This document shows, piece by piece, positions 15,796 to 25,887 of a stretch of DNA of 32,707 nt (the first letter of the stretch is position 1; each line of letters starts with the position of its first letter). The stretch comes from Candidatus Methylomirabilota bacterium. GTDB taxonomy: Bacteria; Methylomirabilota; Methylomirabilia; Rokubacteriales; CSP1-6. The notes below the pieces were generated by a model that ran no database searches, had not been told where the DNA came from, and saw only the letters and a list, made by a program, of their open reading frames with translations. Both the position numbers and the translations under genes were made by a program. The stretch lies in the NCBI GenBank assembly GCA_035709005.1, contig DASTFB010000060.1, positions 1-32,707 of the forward strand. Direction: 5' to 3'.

Positions 15796-16827
15796 ATGCA
15801 TGCACCGGGAACTGCCGTCGGGCCGTTGAGCGACGAAGGTGACGCCGGCTGCGCCGGCCTCACCATCCGCCATGTCCTCGTGCCGTTGGATGGCTCATCG
15901 CTGGCCGAATGCGCCCTTCCCTGGGCGGTGGCGGTGGCGCAGGCCCTGGCGGCACGCGTGACGCTCCTGCGGGTTGTCGAGACGCCCGCCATCTCGATCG
16001 CGACGAGCCACCACCACGACGCGGTGGACTGGCAGATGAGACGGGCGGAGGCCCAGAGCCAGCTCACCGGGATCGACCGCGACCTCAAGGCGCGAAAGCT
16101 GACGTCGGCCATCGAGCTGCTCGAGGGACGGCCCGCCGAGAAGATCATCGACTTCGCCCGGGCGCAGAGGGTCGATCTCGTCGTCCTGTCGAGCCACGGC
16201 GAGGGGGGACTCACCGGATGGACGCTCAGCAGCACCGCCCTGATGGTGGTCTCCCGCATCCACAGCTCGGTGCTCGTCGTCCCCGCGCAGGCGGCCCAGG
16301 GACAGCGGATCGGCCATGTCCGCATGCGCCGGCTCCTCGTGCCGCTCGACTGCTCGCCGCGGGCGGAGTGCGTCCTGCCGCTCGCCGCGGCGCTCGCGCG
16401 CGCGCATGACGCGGAGATGATCCTCGGGCATGTCGTGCCCGAGCCCGAGATGCCGCGGCGCCTCCCGCCCTCGGCAGAGGATCTGGCGATGGTGTCGCGG
16501 CTCACGGAGCGGAACCGGCTCGAGGCCGAGCGCTACCTCGGCGAGTTGCAGGCTCGCCTCGTCGAGGGGGAGGTCCGCGTCGGGACGCGGATCGTGGTGG
16601 CCTCGCGACGAGCCCGCGCCATCCGGGCGATGGCCGACGAGGCCGACGTCGATCTCGTCCTGGTGTGCGCGCACGGACAGACCGGGGACGCACGTGAGCG
16701 GTACGGCAGCGTGGCCGGACGGCTGCTGGAGGAGGGTGGGCGGCCGATCCTCGTGTTCCAGGACCTCGGGGCCGGACGCGGGCCGACGCCCGGCGAAGAG
16801 GCGGCGCGGAGCCGTCCGGGGCACTGA
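15796..16827 (+). CDS. Tandem universal stress protein (two Usp domains)
   Basis: The product has 343 residues from ATG 15796, preceded by GGGGAGAGGG; a GTG three bases earlier is possible. Two Usp domains follow each other. The first runs from IRHVLVPLDGSSLAECALPW to SSVLVVPAQ, the second from MRRLLVPLDCSPRAECVLPL to RPILVFQD. Each begins with the strand ending in the Asp that contacts the adenine-nucleotide site. In the second domain HGQTGDARERYGSVAG keeps a recognisable nucleotide loop; the first (HGEGGLTGWTLSSTA) has a less regular one. Tandem Usp proteins are soluble stress or nutrient sensors, often ATP-binding. The next gene begins 29 bases after the stop on the same strand, so the two may be co-transcribed. 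Confidence 0.92.
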   Translation: MHAPGTAVGPLSDEGDAGCAGLTIRHVLVPLDGSSLAECALPWAVAVAQALAARVTLLRVVETPAISIATSHHHDAVDWQMRRAEAQSQLTGIDRDLKARKLTSAIELLEGRPAEKIIDFARAQRVDLVVLSSHGEGGLTGWTLSSTALMVVSRIHSSVLVVPAQAAQGQRIGHVRMRRLLVPLDCSPRAECVLPLAAALARAHDAEMILGHVVPEPEMPRRLPPSAEDLAMVSRLTERNRLEAERYLGELQARLVEGEVRVGTRIVVASRRARAIRAMADEADVDLVLVCAHGQTGDARERYGSVAGRLLEEGGRPILVFQDLGAGRGPTPGEEAARSRPGH

Positions 16828-16856
16828 GGCCTGGGCAGCTCTCCCGGCCGATCCCC

Positions 16857-19800
16857 GTGGTGAGCGACGGCCCTCGCCTGGCCGATCGCCTGCGCGGCCC
16901 GCAGCATGTCCTCGACGCTGCGTATCGGCGGCTCGCCGGAGGCGGCCCCGGCGCGGATCGCGCGGCTGCCGAGTGGCTGCTCGACAACTACTACATCGTC
17001 CAGCGGGCCTTCCGGCTGGTGCGCGAGGAGTTCTCGCCCGCCTTCGAGCGCCGGCTGCCGCGCAGCGCGGCGGGTGAGCGGCCGGGACTCCCCGTGGCGT
17101 ATGCGCTGGCCCGGGAGATCGTGACGGCCAGCGCCCCCCACGTCGAGAGAGAGGGGATCGCGCGCCTGGTCGAGGAGTTCCAGACACTTCGCCCTCTCTC
17201 GATGGCCGAGGTCTGGGCGCTGCCCCTGCTTCTTCGCATCGTGGTGCTCGAGTCCCTGGCGGGCGCCGTCACCATCGCGCTCCCCCCGGAGGGACCCGCG
17301 GGGGACACCCCGACCGACCAGAGCGTCGGGGTCTGCATCCGGAGCCTGCGCACGCTCGAGACCACAGACTGGAAGGCGTTCTTCGAGGAGGTCAGCGCGA
17401 CCGAGCGGATCCTGCGCGAGGATCCGGCGGGCGTCTACGCCCGCATGGACTTCGACACGCGTGATCGCTACCGCAAGGTGGTCGAGGAGCTGGCCGCGCG
17501 CAGCGACTGGTCGGAGGAAGCCGTGGCCCGCGAGGCCGTGCGGCGGTCGCGCGAGGGCATGGGCGGTCGCCGCGGCCATGTCGGGTATCACCTCGTCGAC
17601 GAGGGCTTCGAGGCCCTCGGCCGGACGGTGGGCTATCGTCCCGGCCGAGGCACGCGGTGGCGGCGATTCCTCCTGCGTCATCCGGCCCCCTCGTACCTCG
17701 GGGCCATCGCCGTGGTCGCCTTGCTTCACGTGGCCGCGCTGGCCGTGGCGCTCCTCGCTGCGGGGACCGCGCCGGCCGTCGTCGTCGTGGGGCTGGCGCT
17801 GGCCCTCGTTCCGGCCGTGACCGTCGCGGTGAGCCTGGTGAACCGCCTGGTGATGCAGGTCATCCCCGTGCGCGTCCTCCCCAAGATGGACTTCCGCGAC
17901 GGTCTTGCTGTCGAATGCCGGACCATGATCGTCGAGCACGCCATCCTCTCGCCGGGGGACGACGTCTCGCCGCTCCTGTCGAGGCTCGAAATCCACTGGC
18001 TCGCCAGCGCCGACCCCAACCTCCATCTCGCGCTCCTGGTCTCGCTGGCCGACGCTCCCGAAGCGTCGATGCCAGGCGACGTCGACCTGGTGCGACGGGC
18101 CGAGGAGGGCGTGCGCGCGCTCAATGCGAGGTACGGGCACGACGGCATCGGTCCGTTTCACCTGCTGCATCGCCGGCGATTGTGGAACGCCCGCGAGGGC
18201 TGCTGGATGGCCTGGGAACGCAAGCGCGGCCAGGTCGCCGAGTTCAACCGCGTGCTCGCCGGCCATCAGGACACCAGCTTTGCCGGTCACGTCGGCGATC
18301 CCGACTTCCTTCCGACGACCCGGTTCGTGATCACCCTCGACGCCGACACCGAGCTTCCCCGCGGCGCAGCCCGCCGCCTCGTCGCCACCCTGGCGCATCC
18401 GCTCAACCGGGCCGAGCTCGAGGCCGGGACAGGTCGCGTGACGGCCGGCTACACGATCCTCCAGCCGCGCATGGACGTGACGCCTTTCGGCGCCGCCGCA
18501 TCCTCGTTCGCCCATCTGTTCGGGGGAGACCCCGGCCTCGACCTCTACGCCCGGGCGGTCTCGGACGTGTACCAGGATCTCTTCGGCGAGGGCATCTACG
18601 TCGGCAAGGGGATCTACGACCCGGTGGCGCTCGAGGCGAGCCTGCACGGGCGGGTGCCCGAGAACGCGGTGCTGAGCCACGACCTGTTCGAGGGGGTCCA
18701 CGGTCGGGCGGCGCTGGTGACGGACGTCGTCCTCTTCGAGACCTATCCGGCCGACTACCGCAGTTACTGGCGGCGTCTCCACCGCTGGGCCCGGGGAGAC
18801 TGGCAGCTTCTCCCCTGGCTCGGGCGCCGGGTGCCGCTCGCCGGCGGCGGGCGGGCGCCGAACGGGCTATCGCTCATCTCGCGCTGGAAGATCGTGGACA
18901 ACCTTCGAATCACCCTGCTTCCCCCGACGCTGCTCGGCTTTCTGCTTCTCGCCTGGGTCGCCTTCCCCGGCGCGCCCGCCGTGTGGACCGCGATCGCGGC
19001 CCTCGTGCTGGCTGCCCCCTTGCTCACCGAGGCGATGGGCGGACTGCTGTCGGCGAACCGGGTCGCGGCCCTGCCTCCGGCGGTCCGGGGGGTGACGCTT
19101 CGACTCCGACCCGCGTCGGCGCTCTGGATCATGCACGTGGCCCTCCTGCCCCATCGTGCCGTGGTTCTCACTGACGCGATCGTGCGCACACTCATCCGTC
19201 TGCGCCGGGGACGCCGACTCCTGGAGTGGACGTCAGCGGCCCGGGTGGCCCGCGCGCTGGTTGGCACCGAGGCCCGCCGACCGTTCTGGCGAGAGATGTT
19301 CGCGGCTCCGACGGTCTCGATCGGTACGCTGGCGCTGCTCGCCGTCGGTCGGCCGGACGCGCTCCCGGCCGCGCTTCCGCTCACGGCGCTCTGGTTCCTC
19401 GCCCCGGAGATCGCTGCCGCCGTCAGCCGGCCACGCCGCCAGCCCGCGCCGGCGTTGACGGACGCCGACGCCCGGCGCCTCCGTCTGCTCGCGCGCCGGA
19501 CCTGGCTCTTCTTCGACACGTTCGTGGGCCCGGACGACCAGTGGCTCCCGCCCGATCATTTCCAGGAGAAGCCACGGGGCGAGGTGGCACGGCGAACCTC
19601 CCCGACCAACATCGGCCTCCTGCAGCTGGCCACGCTGTCCGCCCACGATCTCGGCCATGCCGGCCTGCTGTCCGTCATCCTGCGCCTTCGGAACACGTTC
19701 GACACGCTCGGGCGAATGGAACGTCACCGCGGCCACTTCTACAACTGGTACGACACGCGCGATCTCGCGCCGCTGTCGCCCCGCTACGTCTCCACGGTGG

Positions 19801-22800
19801 ACAGCGGGAACCTCGCCGGGTGCCTGCTGATCGTGAAACAGGCGTGCCTCGAGCTCGTCCACGCGCCGGTCGTCGGGCCCGCCCGCTGGGAGGGGCTGCT
19901 CGACACGCTCGACGTCCTGCTCCAGGTGATCGAGCGCCGGGTCCCCTCGCCGGAGGCCGTGCGGTTCGTCCCGCTGCGCGCGTCCGTCACGAAGATGCGC
20001 GAGGAGACGGCGGCGCTGAGAGGACAGCGGCGCGCGTGGGGGCATGGCATTGCCCGGCTCCTTCAGCGCGGCGGCACCGAGCTCGACCAGGCCCTGCTCT
20101 CGGTGATCGCCGACGATGGCGCGGGTCTCGACCCGGACCTGCTCGCCGAGCTGCGCGTGTGGTCCGCCGAGGTGCCGCAGCATCTCGAGGCCATGTGGCG
20201 CGACATCCAGCTCTGCCTTCCGTGGGAGGCTCCGGAGGCGACGCCCCCGGTGGTCGTGGCCGAAGACCGTGGGGAGCTGGCGGAGGCGTGGGCCGCCTTC
20301 GAGCGATGCCTGCCCGCCGATCCCGCGCTGGGCGAGCTTCCCTCGGCCTGCGCGTGCGCGAGCGCCGGTCTATCGCGGCTCGAGAAGCAGCTCGACGTCT
20401 TGTCCGAGGACGTCGCCGGCCTGCCCGAGGCTCGCGCCTGGGCCCAGCGCCTCCAGGAGGCGATCGCGCGGGCAGGGGACACCGCGCGCAGCATCCTCGC
20501 CACCCTCGACGCGCTCGGCGAGCAGGCCGGGGCGCTCTTCGAGGCGATGGACTTCGCCTTCCTCTACGACGAGGGACGACGTCTCTTCTACATCGGCCAC
20601 GATGTCACCTCGGATCGCCGCGATGCGCACCATTACGACCTCCTCGCCTCCGAGGCGCGCCTGGCCAGCTTCGTCGCCATCGCGAAAGGGGACGTCCCGG
20701 AAGAGCACTGGCTCCAGCTCGGCCGCCCGCTCTCCCGCGTGGACGGCGCCACCACGCTCCTGTCCTGGAGCGGCACGATGTTCGAGTACCTGATGCCGAG
20801 GCTGCTCCTGCGGGAGTCGCCGGCCAGCCTGATGGGCCGGGCGTGCGCGGCCGCCGTCGAGGTCCAGATCGCGCATGCCGCCCGGCGTGGAGTTCCGTGG
20901 GGCATGTCGGAGTCGGGGTACTACCGCTTCGACGCGCAGCGCAATTACCAGTACCGGGCCTTCGGCGTCCCCGACCTCGGGTTCAAGCGTGGACTCGAGG
21001 ACGACGTGGTCGTCGCCCCCTATGCGTGCCTGCTCGCGCTGCCGTTCGCGCCGCCGGCGGTGATGGCCAATCTCGACCGTCTGGACGAGCTCGGACTCAT
21101 GGGGCGCTACGGCCTCTACGAGGCCGTGGACTTCACGGCATCACGTCTCGACGCCGGGACGACCCACGCGATCGTCCGCTCGTTCATGGCGCACCACCAG
21201 GGGATGATCCTGACCGCGATCGACAACCTGCTGGATGGCGAGACGATGGTGCGTCGCTTTCACGCCGACGCCATCGTCCGGACCGCGGAGCCGCTCCTGT
21301 TCGAGCGCCCGGCTGTCACGACGCCCGGGAAGCGGACGCGCCTCGTGCTCGCGCCCCCTCGCCCGGCGCCGGCCCCGCGGGCGCCCCTCGAGCCGTGGCC
21401 GGCGGGTCCCGACGCAGGCGTTCCGCAGGCCCACGTGCTATCGAACGGCCGCTACCGCGTCCTCGTCTCGAGTCACGGCGGCGGCAGCGACTGGGGCGCC
21501 GTGGCGCTCACGCGGTGGCGCGCCGACAGCACGCTCGACGGCCCCGGGTTCCGTCTGTACCTGCGCGACCTCGACCGCCGGTTCTCGTGGTCCCTGGCCC
21601 CGGGAGATGGCGAGATGGTGTTCCACGCCCACATGGTCGAGAGGCGCCAGCGCGTTCACGACGTCTCGCTCCGCGAGCAGGTCTGCGTCGCCTCGGGCGA
21701 CGACGTCGAGGTGCGGCTGGTGACGCTGGGGAACGAGGCGGCGGCACGGCGACGACTCGAGGTGACGAGCTACGCCGAGGTCGTCGTCGGCGACGCGGCC
21801 GAGGACGAGCGTCATCCGGCGTTCAGCAAGCTGTTCGTGGCGAGCGAGTACATCGAGGACCTGGATGCCCTCGCGTTCCACCGCCGACCGCGCTCCGGTC
21901 GGGGGCCCGACGCCTGGGTCGCGCACATGCTGGTGCTTCCGGCCGGCCGGGCGCGCCGGGCTGGCTACGAGAGCTCGCGCGAGCGCTTCGTGGGTCGTGG
22001 ACGGACGGTGCGGCGTCCGGGCGCGATCGACCGGGAGGGGCCCCGCGGCGCCGGAATGACGGGCGCGACACTCGATCCGGTCATGGCCCTGTCGGCGGAA
22101 GTCGAACTGCCGGCGCATCGCACCACGACGTTCGGGTACGTGGTCCTGGCCGCCCGCTCGCGCGACGACGTCCTGGCCCTGGCCAGCCGCTACCGCTCGC
22201 TTCCTGCCCTCGAGTGGAGCTTCGAGGCGGCGCGTCAGCGGAGCGAGGCCGAGGTGGCCGATCTGGCGCTCGCCCCTGGGGATCTCCGGGCGGCGGCGAG
22301 GCTGCTCTCCCTTCTCCTGTACCCCCACGGCGCCCTGCGAGCGCCCGCGGCGGTCCTCGGCGACAACCGCCTCGGGCAGCGCTCGCTGTGGAAACACGGG
22401 ATCTCCGGAGACCTGCCGATCTGGCTGGTCCGGGTCGGCGCGGCCGGGGACACGGCCATCCTGCCCTCGGTGTTGCGCGCCCACCGCCTCTGGCGTCAGC
22501 GCGGCGTCTCCATCGACCTGGTGATCCTCAACGAGCGGGCCGAGGGCTACGTGCCGGAGACCGACGATCACGTCGACCGGGCGATCGCCCAGGCCGCCGC
22601 CGACGCCTGGCGCGACCGGCCGGGCGGCGTGTTCCCGGTCCGGGCCGCTCGGCTCGAGGAGGCCGACCGCGTCCTGCTGCTGTCCGCCGCGCGCGTCGTG
22701 CTGGACGGAGCGGAGGGCAGCATCGGCCGGCAGCTCGCGCGTGCGGGGGGCGAGCCGGCGAGGCTCCCGGGGCTCGTGCCGAGCCTGACGCAGGTGCCGC

Positions 22801-25250
22801 TGCCCGAGAGCCTTCCGCGGCCCGACTCGTTGCTGTTCGACAACGGGCTCGGTGGGTTCACCGCCGGCGGCCGCGAGTACGTCATCCATCTCGAGCCGGG
22901 CGAGTCGACGCCGGCCCCATGGGTGAACGTGGTGGCCAACCGGCGCCTGGGCTTCGTCGTGACCGAGGCGGGCGGCGGCTACACGTGGGCGGAGAACGCC
23001 GGCGAGAACCGGCTGACGCCCTGGCGGAACGATCCGATCTCGGACGAGCCGGGCGAGGTGCTGTACCTGCGCGACGAGGAGACCGGCGCCGTGTGGACCC
23101 CGACGTCGCGGCCCGCCCCGGCCCACGGCGCCTATCAGATCCGCTACGGGGCGGGGTACGCCACCTTCCTCCACCGCAGCCACGGGCTCGAGCAATCCCT
23201 GCGCCTGTGGGTGCCGCCCGACGATCCGGTCAAGCTCGTCGAGCTCACGCTCACCAACCGGCTGGACCGCCCGCGCCGGGTCACGGTGACGTACTACGTC
23301 GAGTGGCTGCTCGGGGCCACGCGCGACCGATCGCAGGCGTTCGTGTTGCCGGAGTTCGATCCGGCCTCGGAGGCCCTGCTCGCGCGCAACCCGTGGAACG
23401 AGGACTTCGCCGGCCGCGTCGCGTTCGTCGCCGCGAGCAAGAGGCTCCACGGCCTGACGGCCGATCGCACGGAGTTTCTCGGCCGGCACGGCGACTACGC
23501 CGCGCCGGCGGCGCTGGGGCGTATCGGTCTGGCCAGCGCGGTCCGGGCCGGGCTCGACCCCTGCGCCGCGCTCCAGGTGCATCTCGACCTCGCCCCCGGG
23601 GCGACGGCGCACGTGCACTTCATGCTGGGCCAGGCGGCAAGGCGCGACGAGGCGCTGGGGCTCGTGACCAGGTACCGCGAACGCGCCGCGATCGGGGCCG
23701 CATGGTCCGATCTCCATCGGCACTGGGACGCGTTGCTCGGCGCGGTCACCGTGCGCACGCCGGATCCGGCGCTCGATGTGATGCTCAACCGCTGGCTGCT
23801 GTACCAGGTGCTGTCGAGCCGGCTGTGGGGTCGGACCGGCTACTATCAGTCGAGCGGCGCGTTCGGGTTCCGCGATCAGCTGCAGGACGTGGCCGCGCTG
23901 GTCCATTGCGCGCCCGGGATGTGGCGCGAGCATATTCTGGAATCGGCGCGGCACCAGTTCGAGACCGGGGACGTCCTCCACTGGTGGCACCCACCGGCGG
24001 GAGCCGGGGTGCGGACGCGGTGCTCGGACGACCTCCTGTGGTTACCCTTCATCACGGCCCACTACGTGGAGGCGACCGGCGACGAGACGATCCTGTCCGA
24101 GGAGGTGCCGTTCCTGGCGGGCGCGCCCCTGGAGCCGCGCGAGGTCGAGCGCTACGCGCGCTTCGAGCCCGGAGCGCGCCGCGCGACGCTCTACGCGCAC
24201 TGCCTGGCCGCGATCGAGCGCGGCCGCACGGCGGGCGCGCACGGACTGCCCCTGTTCGGGAGCGGCGACTGGAACGACGGGATGAACCGCGTGGGCATCG
24301 GCGGCCGCGGCGAGAGCGTGTGGCTCGGCTGGTTCCTCTACACGACGCTCGTCCGGTTCGCGGCGGTGAGCGAGCGCCGGGGCGACATGGACCGGGCGGC
24401 GACGCAGCGGCGTCAGGCGGAAGAGCTGCGCGGCGCCCTCGAGGCGGCCGCGTGGGACGGGGCCTGGTACCGGCGCGGATATTACGACGACGGCACGCCG
24501 CTGGGTTCGGCGGAGCGTGCCGAGTGCCGGATCGACGCGCTCGCCCAGGCCTGGGCGGTCCTGTCGTCGGCGGCGGACAGGCCACGGGCCGCCGCGGCGA
24601 TGGAGGCCGCAGCGCAGCACCTGGTGCGGGAGGAGGAGGGACTGATCGTGCTCCTCACGCCCCCCTTCGCCGGTCTCGACCAGGACCCAGGCTACATCCG
24701 CGGCTACCCTCCCGGGATCCGGGAAAACGGCGGCCAGTACACCCACGCGGCGATCTGGGCGCTCTGGGCCCTGACCGGGCTGGGCGAGATCGAGCGCGCG
24801 GTCGGCCTGTTCCAGCGGCTCCTGCCGATCCGCCACGCCCTCACCCGCGACGCCGTGGCCCGCTACCGGACCGAGCCGTACGTGCTGGCCGCCGACGTCT
24901 ACTCCGCGCCGCCATGGACCGGCCGGGGAGGCTGGACCTGGTACACGGGGGCCGCGGGCTGGGCCTACCGGCTGGGCCTCGAAGCGATCCTGGGCCTTCA
25001 CCCTTCGCGGGGGGGCTGGCGCCTGGACCCGCGCGTGCCGCCGAGCTGGCCGGGGTTCGAGATCGTCCTGCGCGACGGCGCGACGGTCGTGCACATCGAG
25101 GTGCAGAATCCACACGGCGTCACCCGTGGCGTCGCGCAGGCGTTCCTCGACGGCGAGCGCATCGACCCTGCGATCCTGCCGCGCCTGCAGGATGGGCGCA
25201 GGCACGAGCTCCGGGTGACGATGGGACGATCGGGAGAAGGCCGGGACTGA
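16857..25250 (+). CDS. ndvB: Cyclic beta-1,2-glucan synthase-like protein (NdvB/ChvB type)
   Basis: This 2797-residue enzyme of the inner membrane polymerises UDP-glucose and closes or trims the chain into cyclic beta-1,2-glucan for the periplasm. The order matches the family. An N-terminal helical part is followed by a membrane hairpin (about 280-330). A GT84 glycosyltransferase comes next, with LDADTELPRGAAR near 495, GEGIYVGKGIYDP, LSHDLFEG and RRLHRWARGDWQL. Further membrane helices lie at about 686-727, 757-783 and 820-857. A glycoamylase-like module has YYRFDAQRNYQYRAFG near 1356. Two GH94-type regions follow, the last with SGAFGFRDQLQDV near 2336 and GSGDWNDGMNRVG near 2468. The start is GTG 16857, with a second GTG next to it. 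The length is normal for NdvB. No export ATPase (ndvA) is present in the window. Several very long antisense frames across this gene are codon-bias artefacts. Confidence 0.93.
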   Translation: MVSDGPRLADRLRGPQHVLDAAYRRLAGGGPGADRAAAEWLLDNYYIVQRAFRLVREEFSPAFERRLPRSAAGERPGLPVAYALAREIVTASAPHVEREGIARLVEEFQTLRPLSMAEVWALPLLLRIVVLESLAGAVTIALPPEGPAGDTPTDQSVGVCIRSLRTLETTDWKAFFEEVSATERILREDPAGVYARMDFDTRDRYRKVVEELAARSDWSEEAVAREAVRRSREGMGGRRGHVGYHLVDEGFEALGRTVGYRPGRGTRWRRFLLRHPAPSYLGAIAVVALLHVAALAVALLAAGTAPAVVVVGLALALVPAVTVAVSLVNRLVMQVIPVRVLPKMDFRDGLAVECRTMIVEHAILSPGDDVSPLLSRLEIHWLASADPNLHLALLVSLADAPEASMPGDVDLVRRAEEGVRALNARYGHDGIGPFHLLHRRRLWNAREGCWMAWERKRGQVAEFNRVLAGHQDTSFAGHVGDPDFLPTTRFVITLDADTELPRGAARRLVATLAHPLNRAELEAGTGRVTAGYTILQPRMDVTPFGAAASSFAHLFGGDPGLDLYARAVSDVYQDLFGEGIYVGKGIYDPVALEASLHGRVPENAVLSHDLFEGVHGRAALVTDVVLFETYPADYRSYWRRLHRWARGDWQLLPWLGRRVPLAGGGRAPNGLSLISRWKIVDNLRITLLPPTLLGFLLLAWVAFPGAPAVWTAIAALVLAAPLLTEAMGGLLSANRVAALPPAVRGVTLRLRPASALWIMHVALLPHRAVVLTDAIVRTLIRLRRGRRLLEWTSAARVARALVGTEARRPFWREMFAAPTVSIGTLALLAVGRPDALPAALPLTALWFLAPEIAAAVSRPRRQPAPALTDADARRLRLLARRTWLFFDTFVGPDDQWLPPDHFQEKPRGEVARRTSPTNIGLLQLATLSAHDLGHAGLLSVILRLRNTFDTLGRMERHRGHFYNWYDTRDLAPLSPRYVSTVDSGNLAGCLLIVKQACLELVHAPVVGPARWEGLLDTLDVLLQVIERRVPSPEAVRFVPLRASVTKMREETAALRGQRRAWGHGIARLLQRGGTELDQALLSVIADDGAGLDPDLLAELRVWSAEVPQHLEAMWRDIQLCLPWEAPEATPPVVVAEDRGELAEAWAAFERCLPADPALGELPSACACASAGLSRLEKQLDVLSEDVAGLPEARAWAQRLQEAIARAGDTARSILATLDALGEQAGALFEAMDFAFLYDEGRRLFYIGHDVTSDRRDAHHYDLLASEARLASFVAIAKGDVPEEHWLQLGRPLSRVDGATTLLSWSGTMFEYLMPRLLLRESPASLMGRACAAAVEVQIAHAARRGVPWGMSESGYYRFDAQRNYQYRAFGVPDLGFKRGLEDDVVVAPYACLLALPFAPPAVMANLDRLDELGLMGRYGLYEAVDFTASRLDAGTTHAIVRSFMAHHQGMILTAIDNLLDGETMVRRFHADAIVRTAEPLLFERPAVTTPGKRTRLVLAPPRPAPAPRAPLEPWPAGPDAGVPQAHVLSNGRYRVLVSSHGGGSDWGAVALTRWRADSTLDGPGFRLYLRDLDRRFSWSLAPGDGEMVFHAHMVERRQRVHDVSLREQVCVASGDDVEVRLVTLGNEAAARRRLEVTSYAEVVVGDAAEDERHPAFSKLFVASEYIEDLDALAFHRRPRSGRGPDAWVAHMLVLPAGRARRAGYESSRERFVGRGRTVRRPGAIDREGPRGAGMTGATLDPVMALSAEVELPAHRTTTFGYVVLAARSRDDVLALASRYRSLPALEWSFEAARQRSEAEVADLALAPGDLRAAARLLSLLLYPHGALRAPAAVLGDNRLGQRSLWKHGISGDLPIWLVRVGAAGDTAILPSVLRAHRLWRQRGVSIDLVILNERAEGYVPETDDHVDRAIAQAAADAWRDRPGGVFPVRAARLEEADRVLLLSAARVVLDGAEGSIGRQLARAGGEPARLPGLVPSLTQVPLPESLPRPDSLLFDNGLGGFTAGGREYVIHLEPGESTPAPWVNVVANRRLGFVVTEAGGGYTWAENAGENRLTPWRNDPISDEPGEVLYLRDEETGAVWTPTSRPAPAHGAYQIRYGAGYATFLHRSHGLEQSLRLWVPPDDPVKLVELTLTNRLDRPRRVTVTYYVEWLLGATRDRSQAFVLPEFDPASEALLARNPWNEDFAGRVAFVAASKRLHGLTADRTEFLGRHGDYAAPAALGRIGLASAVRAGLDPCAALQVHLDLAPGATAHVHFMLGQAARRDEALGLVTRYRERAAIGAAWSDLHRHWDALLGAVTVRTPDPALDVMLNRWLLYQVLSSRLWGRTGYYQSSGAFGFRDQLQDVAALVHCAPGMWREHILESARHQFETGDVLHWWHPPAGAGVRTRCSDDLLWLPFITAHYVEATGDETILSEEVPFLAGAPLEPREVERYARFEPGARRATLYAHCLAAIERGRTAGAHGLPLFGSGDWNDGMNRVGIGGRGESVWLGWFLYTTLVRFAAVSERRGDMDRAATQRRQAEELRGALEAAAWDGAWYRRGYYDDGTPLGSAERAECRIDALAQAWAVLSSAADRPRAAAAMEAAAQHLVREEEGLIVLLTPPFAGLDQDPGYIRGYPPGIRENGGQYTHAAIWALWALTGLGEIERAVGLFQRLLPIRHALTRDAVARYRTEPYVLAADVYSAPPWTGRGGWTWYTGAAGWAYRLGLEAILGLHPSRGGWRLDPRVPPSWPGFEIVLRDGATVVHIEVQNPHGVTRGVAQAFLDGERIDPAILPRLQDGRRHELRVTMGRSGEGRD

Positions 25251-25269
25251 CGCGGGAGAGGGCGATACG

Positions 25270-25405
25270 CCCCCTCGATCGATCCTGGCGCTCCCGGGTA
25301 CGCTTGGCGGTCGGGTGAGGCGTGGCGGCTGCTCCGGGACACCGTCAGCGACTGGTACCAGGACCGGGCGCAGCGGATCGGCGCCGCGCTGGCGTTCTAC
25401 ACGTT
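25270..25405 (+). repeat. Direct repeat, copy 1 (YihY upstream region and start)
   Basis: This stretch matches 32571-32707 in the same orientation with about 11 differences over 137 positions, one of them a single-base gap. It covers some 40 bases of leader and the first 30 codons of a YihY-type gene. In this copy the initiation codon is lost: where copy 2 has ATGGAT the sequence here reads differently and one base shorter. Copy 2 runs off the window, so the full repeat length is unknown. Confidence 0.9.
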
Positions 25406-25622
25406 GTTCGCGCGGGCGCCCGGCCTCGTCATCCTCATGCCGCTCACCGGCGTCTGCCTCGGCCCTCAGGCCGCGCAGGGGCACATCGTCGAGCAGGTCG
25501 AGTCCCTGATCGGCCGGCCGGGAGCGAGGGCCATCGAGGCCATGATCGTGAGCGCCCGCGAGGAGGGAGCCGGCGTGACCGTCGTCGCGGTGATCACGCT
25601 CGTGTTCGGTGAATCAGGCGTT
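25311..25622 (+). pseudogene. YihY/BrkB-family membrane protein, N-terminal fragment without start
   Basis: The frame reads GEAWRLLRDTVSDWYQDRAQ, RIGAALAFYTLFARAPGLVI and AAQGHIVEQVESLIGRPGAR, and ends at VITLVFGESGV. This is the first third of a YihY/BrkB-type protein (formerly called ribonuclease BN), six-helix membrane proteins of unclear function. No in-frame ATG or GTG is available at the beginning, since the start codon seen in the related copy at 32613 is destroyed here. At about 25620 the similarity ends exactly where a TAXI receptor fragment on the opposite strand begins. A TTG at 25404 could open a chimeric frame running to 26177, but that would not be a functional protein. Confidence 0.78.
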
Positions 25623-25887
25623 CGGATGGCCGACCGAATAGACGATGACGTCAAGCTCCTTGACGCAAAAGGCGCGGTGCTGCTCGGCGGCCGGGAGTTC
25701 GCGCACGTCGACGAAATCGCTTCGCCTGAGGCCGAGGATGGCCACCACGCGGTCGATATTTGCCCGTTGCCGCGATCCGGGATTCCCGATGTTGATGCGT
25801 GTACCACGGACCTTCGCCACCGTGCGGATTCCCAATTCCCTTCCGGGCCAGCATCTCGTCAGGGCCGGCGAACAGGGTGCGCAGTTG
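25617..25887 (-). pseudogene. TAXI-family TRAP transporter receptor fragment, frameshifted
   Basis: On the minus strand LGIRTVAKVRGTRINIGNPG, SRQRANIDRVVAILGL, PAAEQHRAFCVKELD and VIVYSVGHPNA are clear parts of a TAXI-type periplasmic receptor of TRAP transporters. LRTLFAGPDEMLARK lies before it in another frame. One extra G within the run of bases encoding ARK-ELGIR, near 25835, accounts for the change of frame. Signal peptide, N-terminal lobe and C-terminal half are missing, so this is a dead internal segment of about 90 codons. It lies between a YihY fragment and an AI-2E-type fragment, both on the plus strand. Confidence 0.75.

Noticed and set aside
21438-23990. Minus-strand open frame of 850 codons
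   Set aside because: It is antisense to the cyclic glucan synthase and has no recognisable motif.
19226-25318. Plus-strand open frame of 2030 codons
   Set aside because: It overlaps the cyclic glucan synthase in another frame, is dominated by Arg, Gly, Pro and Ala and has no domain.
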